In this document: positions 1-11,460 of the stretch, in pieces
Layout: each line of letters starts with the position of its first letter
Position numbering within the stretch: the first letter of the stretch is position 1
From: Cocos nucifera
Lineage: Eukaryota; Streptophyta; Magnoliopsida; Arecales; Arecaceae
NCBI GenBank assembly: GCA_006176705.1
Contig: QRFJ01000755.1
Span: 744,001 to 808,000 of the forward strand
DNA: 64,000 nt
Reading direction: 5' to 3'
Position numbers and translations under genes: made by a program
Notes under the pieces: generated by a model
What the model was told of the DNA's origin: nothing
What the model saw: the letters and a program-made list of their open reading frames with translations, nothing else
Databases searched by the model: none

Positions 1-1933
1 TTGAGAATCATTCTTAGGTCAAACTATGAATACGATTGATGTTTGATCTAATGCAAGTATTATAGGAGGATCGATTAGCAATTGGATTGCTAATTGGCTA
101 AATTTGATTGAACATTTGGACTGAGATCAAGTCTAATTAAATTAAATTTAATTAAAATTAGGTTAGACTTAATTAGATTAAGTTTAATTGATTTATTGGA
201 TAAGCCAATTGTAAGAGAAAAATTATTTCTAGTTGGACTAGGATTTGAGTGTACCTAATTTCTAATTAAGTTAGGATTTAAATTAGATTTAAATATGATT
301 TAAACTTAACTTAATTAGGTTTCTAGTTGGACTAGGATCATCCATAATTAGATTATATTTAATTTAATTTAAATTAGATTCATAATAGTTTTGACCTAGT
401 CAAACAAGAAGAATCCTAGTTGGACTGGGACTCTCACTCCTTCCTTATGCCAGTAAAAGTTAATGCCCATATTTTATTTTTAGATTTTTATAAGATATTC
501 TCCATGCCAATAAGAGCTTTTTCATGCACCAAATATTAGAAGAGATTAATTAAAATTTGATTTCATCAAATTTGGTAAGTGGTTTGGTTTTGTTTCTTTT
601 TGAAAGAGTCCTAATTCTCCAAAACACCTCCTTTCCTTTTGAATTTTTTTTTGTCTATGCTTCTTTTTCTTTTATGCACTTATTTTCTTTAGTTTTGCAC
701 GTGGTTTCTTGATCTTTACATTTAAAAAATATGGGGGGAGGCATCGAAGAGTTGGATACCTCCTAAAACTCCTCGGTCTCCTATTAAGATTAGGTTTTGA
801 CCTAGGCTTCCATACATAAAAGGGAGGATGCCTCCTATTAGGTTTAGGACATGTAAAATCTAAAAAAATCATGAAAAAATAGAAGAAAAGTAGGAGGAGC
901 CATGGGAGACTTTGGATACCAAGTTCCATGAAGGAGAGACCTCATTAAGCCATCAATTATTGATGTTTTGAAGAGAAAAAGGTAAGAGAAAAATTACTTT
1001 CTCTTAGAAATTTAATTTTAATCATTCTTTATTTATTCTTTGTGATTTTTATATGATAAAAATTTGAGAGAGAGAGGAAGAGGGTGTGGGGATCTGTGCT
1101 CCAAGATATTGGGGCATAGTGATCTTTTTGGACATGATCTGATCATGTTCTGATGAGAGAAGAAAAAGAGAAGAAGGTCTTCTCTTGGAATTTATTTGAG
1201 AACCCTTCTTCTCCATATTTTGTAAGATATTTCTATGAGAAAATTTAGAGAGTATGAGATATGAAAACATGAGAAAAGTCTAGGAGAGAAGGTCTTTTCT
1301 TGTCCTAGCATAAGGATATTTTCAGGACATCAATCATCGATGTCCTAAAAGAGAAGATTTATCTTCTCTTAGGATCCTTTTCTAATATATTTTATTTTTG
1401 ATTTTTGGGAGATTCAAAGGTTAAATTTCTTTCTTGATCCTTCTCATATTCTTCATCTCTTAGAGTGTCCAAGAGATCTAAAGAATAAATTTTAGATTAA
1501 CCATCTAGAGGGATCCGCGAGAATTTAGCACTTCAAGCGGATCTTCGTTCGATGAACCTCCAATTTTGTTACAGCCTCGTATGGATTACCTATAGAGATC
1601 GGATGCATGTGCAGCTTCAAAGGCAATAATGAAAATTAACCATAAAGTTCTCGATCCACAGAAGATAAGAGATTTGATCTCTTCTCTTATCTAGATGTGA
1701 TTTAGGTTTCAGATCTAGAATCATTCTAGATCTAGGATATTGATTTGGTTAATACCAAATGCTTTTATTTTTAGATTTAAAATATATTATGACATATTAT
1801 AGATCCTAGATGTAGGATTTATAATTAGATTACAAAAATTTGTAAATTAAATAGTTTAATTTATAACTTCTACTACATTATTTTTTAAAAAAATTTTGAA
1901 ATTCATGTATGAAATCCTGCATATTTCTCATCA
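1..1933 (+). repeat. 5' LTR of Copia A (3' two-thirds)
   Basis: Matches 14790-16721 along its whole length, at roughly 90 percent identity by eye. It ends in CA a few bases before the primer-binding site; the exact end is uncertain by about 3 bp. It holds several short palindromes built on AGAGAAGA and TCTTCTCT (for example 1166-1186 and 1349-1370). ORFs on either strand inside it are chance. Confidence 0.88.
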
Positions 1934-1934
1934 A

Positions 1935-1946
1935 TGGTATCAGAGC
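1935..1946 (+). other. Primer-binding site of Copia A
   Basis: TGGTATCAGAGC, the standard plant copia primer-binding site complementary to the initiator methionine tRNA. It starts one or two bases after the LTR end, and fixes the element's orientation as plus. Confidence 0.9.
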
Positions 1947-3769
1947 ATCTACGTTCATTTATAATATGATCATATTTATATTAAATTAAATCTAAAAAAT
2001 AAAATTCTAAAGATTGCACATACTGCTATAAGATTGTCCTACTGTAAGGTTTATCCCCTACAGTAGAGAGGTTGTCCTAGTATGTGCTAATCTATTCTTG
2101 AATCATGAATAAGTTAGATATGATCTAAGTAATTTTATAATTTATTTTTTAATTTTAAATCCAAAATTAAATAGATGTTAGGTTTATTTTAGATTGTTTA
2201 TATTAGATCTAAATAATATCGGATTGTACATACTATTGTAAGGTTGTCCTGCTGTAAGGTTTACCCCTTATAATGGAGAGATTGTCCTAGTATGTGCTGA
2301 CCCAAATTATCTAAATCATAAATATATTAGATGAGATATAAAATAATTTATAATTTATTTTTAGATTTTAAATCTAACTTTAAGTGATTTATGATCTGAT
2401 CCATATGATATAATTTACGTTTAGATCTAGATCCTATTGTTACATATGTCGATATGTATCTTTTATTTTGAATCTAGAATATATATGACATACTTGTTTT
2501 ATAAAATTTAAATTATGAACTTACTTTCTGTAAAATTCTAGATTCAAAATCTTAAGACATGATCAAAATATTAAAATAAATTAGATCTAAAACCATATAT
2601 ATTGAATAAGATTCAATGTAAATTATTTATCAATTTGAAAATGTTTCAAATGATTAAGTCAGAAATTAGTTCTGAGGTTCCATAAATCCAAACCCATAAG
2701 TTTTGAACTTAATTGAGAATTAAGTAATTATTTAGGATCTAGGTTTGTGATTTAAAGATTCTAAGATAATTTCATAAAATATGGATTAAAGAAAAATAGG
2801 TTAGCTTTGATAAGGTCCTTAACTAGGTTAGACCTAGGGTTAGATTAAATATAGACTAAGTTAAGAAATTGATCAAATCTAATTAATAGTTAATTAGGAT
2901 TAGATCATTTCTTTAGATCACTTCAATAGTTGTAGTTGATCAAAGTCCATACATCTAACAAATGGATACTAATCGTGGCTCAGTAGTCGAGCCCGAGTCT
3001 TTAGGCAGACTAAATCAAAACTGATAAATCGATTAGTGTCTAAGGTAAGTCTGGCATCTCACACCGATGGTTTTTAATTAGCAGCCTGCTTACCTAGCCA
3101 ATTTTAATGGTGTCTAAGGCAAGCCTTGGCAGACCCTCCCATCAATCTCACTTACCTGACCAATATGGTTAATCAGGTCTTGATTAGATTGCTCATTGAT
3201 TCATACTAACCCATGTCACATAGAAAATTAGTGAGACTAATCTAGGTGCCCATGGACCGATATTAATCCTAGTCCTTGCTAAAGACTTGAGAAGTTAGTG
3301 GAAGGATTTGACTTGGTGAAGTCAGTGGGAGCAAATTGATCCATGTCCTTTCTATCCTTAAATCATAAATAATTTAAATTTTCTAAAATTATTAGATCCT
3401 TAAAATGATAAAATTATGGAGATAACTGAGTCATAGCCTCCCATTAAGGTGTTTGATAATAGATCCATTAACTCAATAATCATTGGAGGCCCATAGGCCT
3501 GGTGCTTATTGACTAATGGAATTATTATTCATCATATGATGGATGTGTCTCTCTAATGATGGTTAGGTTGACAAACCATAGTTGGGCTTAATCATTCATT
3601 GGTTAGATGCACCAAGTATAGTCATGTTAATGGTTGGACCTAATTGGATCCTTACAGTGGAGGCCCTAGCCTACTGATTAGATTTTTGGGGTAAAATTAA
3701 ATTACTAGAAGTTGTTTGAAGAAATAATTGATTATGAACTTATCCTTAGATGTACATGGGTTGACCAAC
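1947..3769 (+). other. Untranslated leader of Copia A
   Basis: AT-rich leader between primer-binding site and gag with no supportable coding region. It contains two stem-loops (2042-2063 and 2252-2273), a perfect splice-donor consensus AAG/GTAAGT with GT at 3045-3046, and a conserved module at about 3036-3180. The same features recur in the leaders of copia B and C. The leader is cut at 3769 by the Ty3 insertion and resumes at 10920, where it runs to the gag remnant near 11125. Confidence 0.75.
2042..2273 (+). promoter_or_regulatory. Two leader stem-loops flanked by GGTTGTCC-type repeats
   Basis: At 2042-2063 and 2252-2273 the RNA can fold an 8-bp stem (CTGTAAGG with a CCTTACAG-like partner) around a 6-nt loop. 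Each is bracketed by the words ATTGTCC or GGTTGTCC. The same unit occurs in copia B at 44017-44038 and 44190-44211 and in copia C at 49871-49892. A place just after the primer-binding site suits a packaging, dimerisation or translation signal; that role is inference. Confidence 0.6.
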
Positions 3770-5352
3770 TGATAGGGATGCGATGCTATCGTTAAGACAC
3801 CGTGTTTATCAGTTTAATCCAACTTCTTAAAATAATTAAAAATCAGTAGATAGCAGTGAGTCGGGTCGAATCCACAGGGAAGGTAGTGTTTTTAGATTTG
3901 AAATCTTTGATTTTATAAAAGAAAAAATAAAAAAGAACAGTTTCGAGATTAAAAGTGAAGTCAGAAAATAAAAAGTAAAAATTAAAAGATGCAGGAATTT
4001 AAACTTGGTACTAAGATCTACTAGTTAGATCTTAGCATTTACTTGCAAAGCAATAATTTAAAGTACAGAAATTAAATTGCAATAAATATAAAAATAAAAA
4101 TTTTTATTAACTAAAATTTTAGAATTTAAATACATAAAATTTAAAAAGAAAAGATAATAAAATAAAATAGCCTGATCTCTGATCTTGGATCGGCATTGGC
4201 AGAAAGATGGTGTAGAAGCTCGGCTCTTCTTCTCGGCACCCGTTGCTTCGAAGCAGCCTTTAACCCATAGCCTGGCTTCGCCCTGTACCAAAGCTTCACC
4301 TTGATCGGAGATGTTGATTTCTGGTGGCCTGGGGTCCTTTTTATAGAGCTAGGAGGGTTGGATATTTTTTCTAAAGGCAATATGGGACTAATGCCTTTAT
4401 AATCGTCAAAATACAAATAAATTTGGATAAAATTTGAATCAAAATAGCTCTGATAAATTTGATAAAATCTAGCCATTCAATAGAAATCCAAAGGTCCAAA
4501 AATCATCAAAATCGGATGCAGATAAGCTCAGATCGGGTCGGATTAAATTCTAGCCGTTGGATCGCGCTTGATCGAGGAAATCTGGCCGCAAATCATGCTT
4601 CGGGAGTCTTGATCACCACCGGCAGCGTTCTGGACCATCAGATCTTCATCACTTGGTTTTTTGGCCGTTGGATCGTGCCAGATCGCTTAAAAGAATTTGA
4701 ATCAAGCCTGGAAATCACCACCGCCGTCCGATCATGACCGCAATCAACCGCAGCCGTCCGATCGCGCAATTACTATTTCAATGGACTGGATGGATCGGCC
4801 GCACCGCACACCGCAGCCAATCAGCGCTTCTGTCGCCGAGTGAAATGACCAGATTGTCCTGTGAGCCGCGATAAATTTCTGTAGACCCTTTAAGGGTCTA
4901 GGTCCACCACGTGGCAGGATCTGATTCACCGGATTTTGCTGAGCTGACGGTCCACGCCTGGATCGTAGACCGGCTGATGGCTTCAATGGCTGAGTCGGCT
5001 TGATGGCTTGGCTTGGCTTGGTGGCTCGGCTTGCGGAGCCGGCTGAGCCATTTTCTTTTTTATTTAATTTTTATTTATTTTATATTTTTAAAAATTCATA
5101 TCTTTTCCATTTTAGCTCCGTTTTTCTTGAAATTTATTTCGTTGTGATCAAAAAAATGAGCTCTTTCTATTGATAATAAAATTTTATTTTTTAATTTTTA
5201 TTATTTTTTTTATTAATTTTTAATTAATTTTTTAATTAATAAAAATATGAATTTTTCAAAAATTATATATAAATTAATTATTAATTCTTAAAAATTAATA
5301 TCAATTAATTAATAAATTAATACTTTTATTGATGAATTTATTATACTTATCA
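3770..5352 (-). repeat. 3' LTR of the nested Ty3 element
   Basis: 1583 bp, TG...CA ends, close match to 9324-10914. On the minus strand a TATAAAAA box lies at 4338-4345. The U3 side is GC-richer, with repeated CCGTCCGATC and GGCTTGG words, while the region near 5060-5340 is very AT-rich. The segment near 3860-3885 carries the GGGTCGAATCCACAGGGA word seen in many plant LTRs. Confidence 0.92.
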
Positions 5353-5364
5353 CACCCCCCAACT
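5353..5364 (-). other. Polypurine tract of the nested Ty3 element
   Basis: On the minus strand the sequence reads AGTTGGGGGGTG directly before the LTR's TGATAA. This is the expected plus-strand priming site and confirms minus orientation. Confidence 0.8.
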
Positions 5365-5729
5365 TAAGCTTTGCTCGTCCTCGAGTAAAGAAAGAATTTA
5401 GTTTTAAATACCTTTTAACTTTAGAGTTTCGAATTTTACCTAAGCAATTTTCAAAATGGCCATTGATATTCAGTAGAGCTTAAATGAGATATATCATTGG
5501 GGTATTAATACTTATCAATAGAAAAATTAAGTAAAGAACATTAAATTTTTTTAGAACTTTTTCTAAATATTCCACTTTTATCTCTGATTTGTCTAAACTT
5601 TCATATAGGCAAGTGTATTGCTACTTCCATCCTTCATTTTTTATTTTCACATTGTCCACTTTTTGATGCGAATATCATTGCTTACTTAGGCAACGGGATC
5701 CGGTTACTCGGTGGGAAACCAATGTTTCT

Positions 5730-5761
<32 letters not shown>

Positions 5762-6440
5762 TTTAACGTTGTACCACTATTGAGTGTCTTAACTCCTTAA
5801 GCTTTCTATTTGATCCATGTAGCGAGTCTTGGGCTAATGACTCCCAAATCAGTTGGCTTTAGGGCACTAGGTATAGAATACCCCTCGGGCTTACTAGCTC
5901 GAATCAAATAGGCTACGAGTTAAGACTAGCTTTACAACGAGCTTCTTTGCCCTTCCCACCTTTTGACGTGAAACTCAATGCTTGCTTAGGCAAAGAGGCC
6001 CGGTTACTCAGTGAGAAGTACTTGGAAACTATTTTATTAAAATAAATTTTTATATGAAGAAACGTATAGTTACCCTACACAAGCCTATAAAAAGTAGACT
6101 TTTCTTTGATGCTAGTAAAAATAATTAGAAATGCTCCAAGGAAAATTTTTTTATGTTCTGGACTTAACTCTTTATTGAATTTTATTAATACTTGATTCCT
6201 CAATATCTCACAGATTCTCTAATCTGTGCATCAATTTTTTTTTTAAAATGCTTAGTTTAATTCGATTCTTAAGCATAATCAAGTATCTAAATACTAAATA
6301 CTAACTTTTTCGAGGACTTAAAATTTTTAAAAAAATTTTTATTTTTCTCTCCCCCCAACTTAATCGACATTGTCCTCAATGGAGAAGAAAAAATAAAGGA
6401 TGTAATAAAAAAAAAAACATGGAAGAATACACCTAACTCA

Positions 6441-6493
<53 letters not shown>

Positions 6494-6654
6494 TGGTCCA
6501 GCACATGCCTTTGAAAATTTGAGCTCTCTCTCCAACTTATTCAAATTATCCTAAAAAATAAACTAAAAAAAATAAATTAGATAAAAACTAAATATTGGGT
6601 TGCCTCCCAACAAGCGCTAAGTTTACCGTCTTCAGCCAGACACAATGCAGCTCA
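5365..6654 (-). other. Non-coding 3' region of the nested Ty3 element with a TA microsatellite
   Basis: No supportable gene. Two similar stretches (about 5655-5720 and 5960-6025) both read GCGAAT/GTGAAA ... TTGCTTAGGCAA ... CCGGTTACT, an old internal duplication. A TA dinucleotide run of about 49 bp occupies 6442-6490. Short T-runs occur at 5740-5765. A second copy of the CCCCCCAACTTAA word lies near 6350, echoing the polypurine tract region. Confidence 0.6.
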
Positions 6655-7938
6655 CTATCCTGTGTCGAATATTGGATTGACAAATTCCAATAGTTTTGGA
6701 TTGTCAATCTCAGAAAGTTGATTTTGATTTTTAATCCCATTATTGATATATTCACTGTTAATTTTTGGGATATATTTTATGATTACATTCTCAGACCCAT
6801 GTTTATTAAGAATTACTCCTATTTGTTCTTCTAAAATGCTCATGAATGGAGTTTTTGTATTAGGAGTTAAGTTTGATTCAATGGGTACTGGAATGGTGAC
6901 TAAAGGCGGTTTTAATTCTGGAGGTAAATTAATGTAATCCTGCTTAAACAACTCCATTGATATTTCATTACATGCCTTTTGATTTTTATAAGAAGAACCA
7001 GCTTCTAGGGTTGAAGGGAATAGGACATTAGGTTTATAAGTCTTGGGTAAATCATCTATTCTCTTTTCCCTTATTTCTATCTCATTTAAACTGGAACTAG
7101 CATCAGTACTAATTCCTGGCTTGGGTTCTTCTATGTGGTTAGTCTCAGTACTAACCAGTTCCTCTAAATTTTTATTTTGGCTAGCATCAGTACTAGCCTC
7201 TCTCACCTGGTCTTGGTATGGGTCCATAAGAATCCTATAGCTTTTAAGTTCAGGAATTACTTTGGTATTCTCAAATTGAAGATTCTTAGATGAAACATTA
7301 GATTGATAATTTAATCCAGGTGGTTGGTAGTCATTAGGTGGGTTATTTGAAATTGGTAGGTTCGGTAGTTGATCTAGTTCTCTCCTCATGTTAGACTCAA
7401 CTAATTATCCTATTTGAGCTTCTAGTCTGGCGATAGATTGCTGTTGAGTTAGAATTAATTGTTGAAGTTGGTTAAATCTATCATCAGCTAGATTGGTCTG
7501 TTGAGGAGGTGGGTATGAAGGCTGATTATAATATGATGGCTGGTTAAACTGACTAGGCTGACCATTATTATAGGCATAATTTTGATAATTTTGCTCAAGT
7601 GAAATTTGGGTCTGAGCCTGAGTCTGTTGGGATGTCCAAGAAAAATTAAAGTTACTCCAATTTGAATTATATGAATTTGAAAATGGATCATTAATCAATT
7701 TGGAGTATCCTTGAGTAGCTTGAACTTGTTCTTGGATAAAATACGGAAACTGTACAGTCATAGGATATTCACTTACATGATGGGTTGGACTAGCACAGAT
7801 TGAATAATTCTCCTGATAATTAGAAGATGATGTGAATTGTGCAGGAGATTGTTGACCTAGGATTAGGAGTTGATCTATTTTCTGAGCAAGAAGGTCAACT
7901 TTATCTAATTTTTGAAAAATTAGATTCATATTAGCCAT
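6655..7938 (-). pseudogene. Gag-derived ORF of the nested Ty3 element, split by one stop
   Basis: Read on the minus strand from the ATG at 7938, 177 codons are open to a TAA at 7405-7407. Five sense codons later, in the same frame, an ATG at 7389 opens a further 244 codons to 6655. A single stop therefore divides an otherwise continuous frame of about 427 codons. The first part resembles the C-terminal portion of Athila/Tat gag: residues near 45-60 look like a decayed zinc knuckle (C..xPTHHVSEYP, later cysteines lost), followed by an Asn/Ser/Tyr-rich stretch with the NPYSN...W.NFSW layout of that family. A glutamine- and proline-rich tract and a short leucine/glutamine helix follow. The second part is acidic and not recognised. 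There is no downstream pol. Gag-only non-autonomous elements (TR-GAG) are known in plants; the match to that class is inference. Confidence 0.6.
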
Positions 7939-9206
7939 TTGATTATTATGTTTAATGTGAATTAACTATTCAATTATGTTCAACTAAATCAGAAAAAATG
8001 ATTTCCTACCATGCATGTATTAGTGTAACCCTAATGTATGGTTTAAAAATTTTTAGAATATTTTTTTATTTATTATTATTATTATTATTTTATTTTATTA
8101 AAAATTAATTTTTTTAATTATTTTTATTTATTAATTTTAATTTAATTTAATTATTAATTTTTAGTTAGTTTAATTTTTATTTTATTTTATTTTTAGAGGA
8201 GAAAGGAGAAGAAAGAAAAAAGTTTTAAAGAAGAGGTCCTAAGGAGTCCTAGAACTAAGAAGAAAGAGAAAAATTTGGTTTAATTAAATCTAATGTTGGT
8301 TAGCAATCAAGTTGGTCAATCAATCCTTCCTAAAGGTTGTCCTAGATCTAGACAGCTCCTAACTGTCAAGGTCACCTTCAAGCCCTCCAAGTGTAGGATT
8401 AGCCAATCAACTGGCCAGGTAAGTGTAAGATTGGTGGAAGTCCCCCCGTTGCTTGCCTTAGACACCAATTATGCTTGGCCAGGTAAGCGAACGGAACCAA
8501 TTAGAAACCACCTTCCTTTGGGCCCAATCGTCCCTGAACCACTTTCCTAGACACCAGTCAAATTGATTAACCCTAACTTGGTTCAACTCTTTGGATTCCT
8601 TATCCTATTGAGCTCGAGTTCCTAGGGTTGATGTCTAATTGATTTTAAAATTAAAGGCTTAGGTCAATGCAGGATGCTGGTTGGTTGTTTGTGGGCTAAG
8701 GAAGGGTGATCAAATCCCCACCTTATCTTGTTTAATTGGGTTGTGCCCTTAATTTGATTTAATATGAATATGCACGAAGAAAAAAAAATTCAATCAAAGG
8801 ATTTTATGCAATTTAAACTAGATGCATGCAACTAATTGAATTCTGAAAGGCTTACCTTGCTTCCAGCAATCACCAAAAAAAATAAAAATAAAAATAAAAA
8901 TAAAAATAAAAATAAAACTAATATGATGTATGCTCTAAACAGTTAGGGTTTCTAATCTTATCATGAGGCTTTTAATTAGATTTAAATGAATATTTTTTAA
9001 ATTAATTTAAAAATAAATAAATAAATAAATAAATAAAAAGAAAAGAGAACTAGGGTTAGGATTGATCTCACCAGGCAAAACTTCTGATTCTTTTTGTTTT
9101 TTTTTTCTTTTCCTACAAAATAATAAAAAAAATAGCAAGAAAATAAAAATTTTATTTATAATTTATTTATAAAAAAATCAAAGAGATCAAAAATTTAATA
9201 TCCGTG
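7939..9206 (-). other. Leader of the nested Ty3 element with simple repeats
   Basis: No coding region is supported; the apparent ORF at 8293-8550 runs antisense to the element. AT-rich blocks fill 8040-8200. A 6-bp AAAAAT array lies at about 8876-8918 and an AAAT array at about 9009-9036. The stretch 8411-8570, read on the minus strand, is homologous to the leader module of copia A, B and C. Confidence 0.6.
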
Positions 9207-9227
9207 CCTTCCCCGGCAACGGCACCA
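9207..9227 (-). repeat. Duplicate primer-binding site with LTR-end remnant
   Basis: A second tRNA-Asp site (minus strand TGGTGCCGTTGCCGGGGA) lies 90 bp inside the first. It is followed outward by the same AAAACTTGATAGGG junction that marks the LTR end, so both the primer site and the first bases of the LTR are duplicated in tandem (9207-9243 and 9297-9333). Confidence 0.75.
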
Positions 9228-9296
9228 AAAACTTGATAGGGTTTGCCCAAATTATTTTTAAAATAAATCAAAGAAATCAAAATTAAAAATCAAAAA

Positions 9297-9317
9297 CCTT
9301 CCCCGGTAACGGCGCCA
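9297..9317 (-). other. Primer-binding site (tRNA-Asp type)
   Basis: The minus strand reads TGGCGCCGTTACCGGGGA, complementary to the 3' end of plant tRNA-Asp with one mismatch. It lies 6 bp from the LTR end at 9324. This primer is typical of plant Athila/Tat elements. Confidence 0.85.
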
Positions 9318-9323
9318 AAAACT

Positions 9324-10914
9324 TGATAGGGACACGATGCTGTCGTTAAGACACCGTGTTTATCAGTTTAATCCGACTTCTTAAAATAATTAAAAATCAG
9401 TAGATAGCAGTGAGTCGGGTCGAATCCACAGGGAAGGTAGTGTTTTTAGATTTGAAATCTTTGATTTTATAAAAGAAAAAGATAAAAAAGAAGAGTTTCA
9501 AGATTAAAAGTGAAGTCGGGAAATAAAAAGCGAAAATTAAAAGATGCAGGAATTAAACTTGGTACTAAGATCTACTAGTTAGATCTTAGCATCTACTTGC
9601 AAAGCAATAATTTAAAGTGCAGAAATTAAATTACAATGAATATAAAAATAAAAATTTTTATTAACTAAAATTTTAGAATTTAAATACATAAAATTTAAAA
9701 AGAAAAGACAATAAAATAAAATAGCCTGATCTCTGATCTTGGATCGGCATTGGCAGAAAGATGGTGTAGAAGCTCGGCTCTTCTTCTCAGCACCCGTTGC
9801 TTCGAAGCAGCCTTTAACCCATAGCCTGGCTTCGCCCTATACCAAAGCTTCATCTTGATTGGAGATGTTGATTTCTGGTGGCCTGGGTCCTTTTTATAGA
9901 GCTAGGAGGGTTGGATATTTTTTCTAAAGGCAATATGGGACTAATGCCTTTGTAATCGTCAAAATACAAACAAATTTGGATAAAATTTGAATCAAAACAG
10001 CTCTGATATGACTCTGATAAATCTGATAAAATCCAACCGTTCAATAGAAATCCAAAGGTCCAAAAATCATCAAAATCGGATGCAAATAAGCTCAGATCGG
10101 GTCGGATTAAATTCTGGCCGTTGGATCGCACTTGATCGAGGAAATCTGGCCGCAAATCACGCTTCGGGAGTCTTGATCACCATCGGCAGCATTCTGGACC
10201 GTTAGATCTTCATCACTTGGTTTTCTGGCCATTGGATCGTGCCAGATCGCTTAAAAGAATTTGAATCAAGCCTGGAAATCACCACCGCCGTCCGATCATG
10301 ACCGCAATCAACCGCAGCCGTCCGATCGCGCAATTACTATTCCGATGGACCGGATGGACCGGTCGCACCACACACCTTAGCCAATCAGCGCTTCTGTCAC
10401 CGAGTGAAATGACCAGATTGTCCTGTGAGCCGCGATAAATTTCTGTAGACCCTTTAAGGGTCTAGGTCCACCACGTGGCAGGATCTGATTCGCCGGATTT
10501 TGCTGAGCTGGCGGTCCACGCCTGGATCGTAGACCGGCTGATGGCTTCAATGGCTGAGTCGGCTTGATGGCTTGGCTTGGCTTGGTGGCTCGGCTTGCGG
10601 AGCCGGCTGAGCCGTTTTCTTTTTTATTTAATTTTTATTTATTTTATATTTTTAAAAATTCATATCTTTTCCATTTTAGCTCCGTTTTTCTTGAAATTTA
10701 TTTTGTTGTGATCAAAAAAATGAGCTCTTTCTATTGATAATAAAATTTTATTTTTTAATTTTTATTAATTTTTATTAATTTTTAATTAATTTTTTAATTA
10801 ATAAAAATATGAATTTTTCAAAAATTATATATAAATTGATTATTAATTATTAAAAATTAATATTAATTAATTAATAAATTAATACTTTTATTGATGAATT
10901 TATTATACTTATCA
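9324..10914 (-). repeat. 5' LTR of the nested Ty3 element
   Basis: 1591 bp, TG...CA ends, partner of 3770-5352. The minus-strand TATAAAAA box lies at 9891-9898. Differences from the partner are mostly single transitions and a few short indels. Confidence 0.92.
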
Positions 10915-11124
10915 CCAACCATAGTTGGGCTTATGTGCAGTTTATGTGGATTCTAGTACCTACTAGGAAATTAAAGTAATTCTCCGAATTGAAGGTAGAG
11001 GCTATTAATTTGAATAAAATAGTGAAAGAATCTTTAGACTAAAGTTCAAGTCTCTAGGCTTAAAATAATTCATATACTTAGGTCATTATTCTCTTTTCTC
11101 AAAATAAGGCTAAACCCTAATTGC

Positions 11125-11460
11125 TCCTATCACTGTTAGACAATGATGACTCATGGGATCCAACTTCGATAATTTGTTTCAAAAGTTGAATTTGATTCAG
11201 CAGTATGAATGGATTCATATTGGGGTCCTTGAGTCCAATCAAAATAATTAGTCCAAAATTAATCCAAATCAGGCATAGTGTTTCTAATGTAAGAAGCAGG
11301 ATCATAGGAAGAAGAATTATCTTACTTTCCTTGACTATAATAGGCTGAATAAGAGAAAGGAGCAAGAGTTGCTCATCAAGGATGTTATATGATAACACCT
11401 TGAAATCTCTCTATATATAATTCTGCTACTTGGGTATGGGATACCGATAGTCCTATGCAA
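11125..11460 (+). pseudogene. Gag and protease remnant of Copia A
   Basis: The first 130 bp align with the gag start of copia B and C (LDND...GPxF), but with frameshifts. After about 11260 the sequence jumps to the end of gag, so most of gag, including the zinc knuckle, is deleted. The following stretch keeps a protease-like WxxDTDSP word in which the catalytic DTG/DTS core is recognisable near 11435-11450. The original start codon and the splice acceptor just before it are eroded. Confidence 0.6.

Larger units (their letters stand above)
3770..10914 (-). mobile_element. Non-autonomous Ty3-type (Tat/Athila-like) LTR retrotransposon
   Basis: Structurally complete 7145-bp element on the minus strand. 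It begins TGATA and ends TATCA, with LTRs at 3770-5352 and 9324-10914 and the direct repeat CCAAC at 3765-3769 and 10915-10919. The primer-binding site next to the right LTR matches the 3' end of tRNA-Asp, as in plant Athila/Tat elements. A polypurine tract (GGGGGG on the minus strand) abuts the left LTR. Inside there is one gag-like ORF and no protease, integrase or reverse transcriptase, so mobility would depend on proteins supplied in trans. The LTRs look about 95 percent identical, making this the youngest datable insertion here, which agrees with its place inside Copia A. Confidence 0.9.

Noticed and set aside
672..929. 85-codon minus ORF, with a longer copy at 15363-15743
   Set aside because: Conserved only because both are the same LTR of Copia A; antisense to the element and of LTR composition.
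8293..8550. 85-codon plus-strand ORF
   Set aside because: It is antisense to the nested Ty3 element's leader and covers the conserved leader module; no protein-like composition.
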